In this document: positions 62,101-64,000 of the stretch, piece after piece
Numbering within the stretch: position 1 is the first letter of the stretch
Layout of the letters: each line of letters opens with the position of its first letter
Assembly: GCF_900129375.1 (NCBI RefSeq)
Contig: NZ_FQVN01000005.1
Location: forward strand, 434,001-498,000
Direction: 5' to 3'
DNA: 64,000 nucleotides
From: Streptoalloteichus hindustanus
GTDB lineage: Bacteria; Actinomycetota; Actinomycetes; Mycobacteriales; Pseudonocardiaceae
Made by a program: the position numbers and the translations under genes
Notes under the pieces: model-generated
What the model was told of the DNA's origin: nothing
Database searches by the model: none
What the model saw: the letters and a program-made list of their open reading frames with translations, nothing else

Positions 62101-62114
62101 GTGATCCAGATCAC
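62101..62114. promoter_or_regulatory. Crp-type palindrome GTGATCCAGATCAC
   Basis: GTGA-N6-TCAC, the core of Crp/Fnr operators, is a perfect 14-bp palindrome here. It lies 94 nt upstream of the cyclase-like start, just past the end of the crp-like gene, and is the natural site for that regulator to drive the three-gene operon. Confidence 0.75.
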
Positions 62115-62120
62115 GTTGGA

Positions 62121-62798
62121 TCAGATCGCGACGCAAGAATGGTGAGCGAGCCGGCGGAGGTCCGACACGACGAGCCGACGCCCGGCCGCTAACGCCCCTT
62201 CTCGGCGCAACCGGGCGATCTGCTCGGCAACGGTGCTCCTGGCGAGGCCGAGCGCCGCGGCGACGGCCTCCTGCGACAGCGGCACGCGGAACCGGTCCTC
62301 GGTCGTGGCGTCCGCGAGGGCCACGACTTCGAGAAGCAGGCGCGCAACCCGTTGCAGCGGCGTGAAGTGCACGAGCTGCACCTGGTAGGGCACGGTCTCG
62401 GTGAGCTTGGCGACCAGGTAGTCGCTGAACACGTCCTGGGCTGCGTGATCCTCCTGGAAGCGACGGAACGTCTCGGCCGGCACTCGATGCGCGACACAGC
62501 GGTCGATCGCCTGGACGGTGGCCGTGCGACGAGACGCGGGGCGAACCGCCATCTCGCCGAGAAGGTCACCCGTGCCGCGCAGTGACACCAGTAGTTGAGC
62601 GCCATCCTCCTGGCGGGCCAACACTGCCACCCGTCCGCTCGCCAACGCCCACACAAAGCCGCCTTCGTCTCCTTGCCGGATCAGAAAGGCTCTGGGGGTG
62701 AACGTATGCGGCACGCCCGCTCTGAGCAGGCTGTGCCATCGACTGTCTCCGAGAAGGGCGTGGAAGCCGCGGCGAGGCGATGAGGTCCCGTCGTGCAC
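62121..62798 (-). CDS. Crp/Fnr-family regulator with cyclic-nucleotide-binding domain
   Basis: 225 aa. The N-terminal jelly roll includes GDLLGEMAVRPASRRTATVQAID, matching the phosphate-binding cassette of cNMP domains (GExx..R-A/T). A dimer helix and the HTH_Crp (VPLSQEAVAAALGLARSTVAEQIARLRREGAL) follow. No Fnr-type cysteines are present. GTG 62798 follows GGAG at 6 nt; the longer frame is a Pro/Arg-rich extension. The gene precedes a nucleotide-cyclase-like gene on the same strand, with a Crp palindrome between them, so it may read the nucleotide made by that protein. Confidence 0.85.
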   Translation of the reverse strand: MHDGTSSPRRGFHALLGDSRWHSLLRAGVPHTFTPRAFLIRQGDEGGFVWALASGRVAVLARQEDGAQLLVSLRGTGDLLGEMAVRPASRRTATVQAIDRCVAHRVPAETFRRFQEDHAAQDVFSDYLVAKLTETVPYQVQLVHFTPLQRVARLLLEVVALADATTEDRFRVPLSQEAVAAALGLARSTVAEQIARLRREGALAAGRRLVVSDLRRLAHHSCVAI

Positions 62799-62949
62799 GC
62801 TGTTCTCCGTACCGGTGTCCGGCCGCCGGTTGGGCAGGTTTCGGACAGGTTCCTTCGATCGGCCCTCGGGCGGGAGGGTCCGGCCTGGACGGGCGAAGGT
62901 GGCCGTGAACTGGTCCTGCACGCGCAGGTCGCCGGTAGTGCCTTTCGCT

Positions 62950-62968
62950 ATAGTGCTTGAAGCACTAT
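62950..62968. promoter_or_regulatory. Perfect palindrome before padR
   Basis: ATAGTGCTT-G-AAGCACTAT is a perfect 19-bp palindrome overlapping TATAGT (62949-62954), a -10 box, 13 nt upstream of GTG 62981. PadR-family repressors bind such dyads at their own promoters. Confidence 0.7.
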
Positions 62969-62980
62969 GGAGGTGGTCGC

Positions 62981-63580
62981 GTGAGTGCTCGGCGGACGTC
63001 CGCCCGCGATCTGGTCGCGGTAGCCGTGCTCGCCCTGCTCAGCGAGGGGCCGACCCATCCGTACGACATGGTGCGGACCATTCGGGAACGGCGGTGGGAC
63101 TTCCTGTCCGGGTTGCCGCGCGGTCTCTACCACGCGGTGGAGCGGCTCACCGGCTCTGGCTGGGCTGAGCCGGTGGAGACCGTCCGGGAAGGGCAGCGGC
63201 CCGAGCGCACCGTGCTGCGGATCACCGAGGAAGGCCGGCGGGAGCTGCACGACTGGGTGCGCGACCTGCTGGTGCACGCGAGCACGCCGGACGCGTTCTC
63301 CGCCGCGCTGACCTGTTTCCACGTGTTGGAGGAGCGCGACCGGCTGGCTGGACTGGAGTTCCGCGCCGCCAGACTGGCCGGCCGGGTGGCCGAGCTGGAC
63401 GCCCAGCTGGCCCGGGTCCGGGACCGGCTGCCGCGCGCGGTGCTGCTGGACGACGAGTACCGGCGCGCGTTGTGCCACGCCGAGCTGGAGTGGGTCGAGG
63501 CGCTGATCGCCGACCTCGTGTCCGGCGCGGTGAACTGGGACTTCATGAGTGAGGAGGAAGGAGGCCCCTCGACGAGTTGA
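62981..63580 (+). CDS. PadR-family transcriptional regulator
   Basis: 199 aa. LVAVAVLALLSEGPTHPYDMVRTIRERRWDFLSGLPRGLYHAVERLTGSGWAEPVETVREGQRPERTVLRITEEGRREL is the PadR winged helix. A C-terminal vir-like helical dimerisation domain follows (about residues 100-190). GTG 62981 follows GGAGG. It autoregulates through the adjacent palindrome in all probability and may also control the FAD monooxygenase gene 150 bp downstream on the same strand. Confidence 0.88.
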   Translation: MSARRTSARDLVAVAVLALLSEGPTHPYDMVRTIRERRWDFLSGLPRGLYHAVERLTGSGWAEPVETVREGQRPERTVLRITEEGRRELHDWVRDLLVHASTPDAFSAALTCFHVLEERDRLAGLEFRAARLAGRVAELDAQLARVRDRLPRAVLLDDEYRRALCHAELEWVEALIADLVSGAVNWDFMSEEEGGPSTS

Positions 63581-63582
63581 AA

Positions 63583-63617
63583 GCCTCCAGCGGGTGTTCG
63601 CACCACCCGCTGGAGGC
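63583..63617 (+). terminator. 14-bp hairpin after padR
   Basis: GCCTCCAGCGGGTG at 63583-63596 pairs perfectly with 63604-63617 (7-nt loop), 2 nt after the padR stop. There is no U-tract, so termination may be partial. Confidence 0.65.
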
Positions 63618-63730
63618 CCGATCCCTGGTCGGCCGCGAGCGCGACCCGGCACCAAGGCGCAGCACCACGATAGCCGGGCAGCAGCTCCGCGACGTCCGAC
63701 CGCGTCCGCACGTCCTCGAAGGAGCCATGC

Positions 63731-64000
63731 GTGGCAATCAACGTGATCATCATTGGCGCCGGGCTGGGTGGCCTGACCCTCGCGCAGGGTCTGCGCGCCG
63801 CCGGCGTCGACGTCGCCTTACACGAGCGGGACCCGCACCCGTTCGCCCGTGGCCAGGGCTACCGCATCCACCTCGATCCCGAGGCCGACCAGGTGTTGCG
63901 GGACTGCCTGCCACCATCGGTCTACCGGCTGTACCGGGACACCACCGGTCTGTCCCACGGCCAACCCCTGCTCATGACCGAGCAGCTCGTGCTTCTCATC
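63731..64000 (+). CDS. FAD-dependent monooxygenase, 5' part only
   Basis: The first 90 codons are present; the gene runs off the window. INVIIIGAGLGGLTLAQGLR (GxGxxG) and the following VALHERD bind FAD, and GYRIHLDPEADQVLRDCLPP is typical of the flavoprotein hydroxylases of the PHBH fold, such as tetracycline or rifampicin monooxygenase-like enzymes. GTG 63731 follows GAAGGAG. It lies just after padR and may be in its regulon. Confidence 0.8.
   Translation, partial: MAINVIIIGAGLGGLTLAQGLRAAGVDVALHERDPHPFARGQGYRIHLDPEADQVLRDCLPPSVYRLYRDTTGLSHGQPLLMTEQLVLLI

Noticed and set aside
63623-63753. Minus-strand frame upstream of the monooxygenase (MMITLIATHGSFEDVRTRSD...)
   Set aside because: It overlaps the monooxygenase start and the padR hairpin; no motif or ribosome site supports it.

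Overview
This 64 kb window is high-GC actinomycete DNA with strong third-position G/C bias in the real genes. The mix of genes fits a member of the Pseudonocardiaceae, and a Streptoalloteichus-like organism is the best guess. The evidence is Eis, a DevR/DevS-type pair, AfsR/SARP and PadR regulators, a type I-E CRISPR repeat of the actinobacterial kind, many leaderless genes with TANNNT boxes 6-7 nt upstream of the start, and a poly-diaminobutyrate-type gene set known from Streptoalloteichus. This is inference; there is no rRNA here to settle it.

Layout. 0.1-9.7 kb: small metabolic and regulatory units (NAD(P)-binding reductase, GbsR/MarR-type regulator divergent from an SDR, DUF6492-type glycosyltransferase-like protein, methyltransferase, VOC protein, LysR regulator with a perfect operator, and an M50-type protease / small membrane protein / LuxR operon). 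9.9-17.7 kb: a minus-strand four-gene operon (membrane NRPS-like A-T polymerase, DapF-like racemase, diaminobutyrate-type aminotransferase, aspartokinase) ending at a textbook terminator. It reads as a complete route from aspartate to a D-2,4-diaminobutyrate homopolymer. 17.7-19.9 kb: a 2.2 kb gene desert. 19.9-28.7 kb: Eis-type acetyltransferase, type II thioesterase, a secreted protein, MBL hydrolase, GMC oxidoreductase, one badly decayed gene, SgcJ-like protein and thioredoxin. 28.8-37.7 kb: MFS exporter divergent from an XRE-cupin regulator, a large AfsR-type regulator, hydrolase, MazG-like pyrophosphohydrolase and two GNATs. 37.8-43.6 kb: hisG, then a DevR/DevS pair beside an Acg-like nitroreductase and a P-type-ATPase-like fragment, a probable hypoxia/dormancy module. 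43.9-45.7 kb: a CRISPR array without cas genes, next to a decayed polymorphic toxin and a frameshifted Imm1 immunity gene. 45.8-49.9 kb: TetR/MFS pair, VOC protein, a hypothetical protein and M55 aminopeptidase. 50.0-52.9 kb: a tightly overlapping HAD / APH-type kinase / acyl-CoA dehydrogenase operon that mirrors the domain order of animal ACAD10. 53-57.7 kb: P-loop kinase, LRR-like and helical-repeat proteins. 57.8-62.8 kb: the most striking locus, a minus-strand set of Crp/Fnr regulator, class III nucleotide-cyclase-like protein, large P-loop NTPase and two-TM protein, the last three joined by 4-nt ATGA overlaps. 63-64 kb: a PadR regulator and the start of an FAD monooxygenase.

The strongest candidate for an undescribed system is the 57.8-62.8 kb locus. 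The C-terminus of the cyclase-like protein and the N-terminus of the NTPase carry the same Gly/Asn-rich motif, including 34 identical nucleotides. This is the arrangement expected of prion-like amyloid signalling motifs that pair an NLR-like NTPase with a partner. A perfect Crp-type palindrome lies just upstream of the cyclase gene. Together these suggest a cyclic-nucleotide-linked conflict or anti-phage system with a membrane effector.
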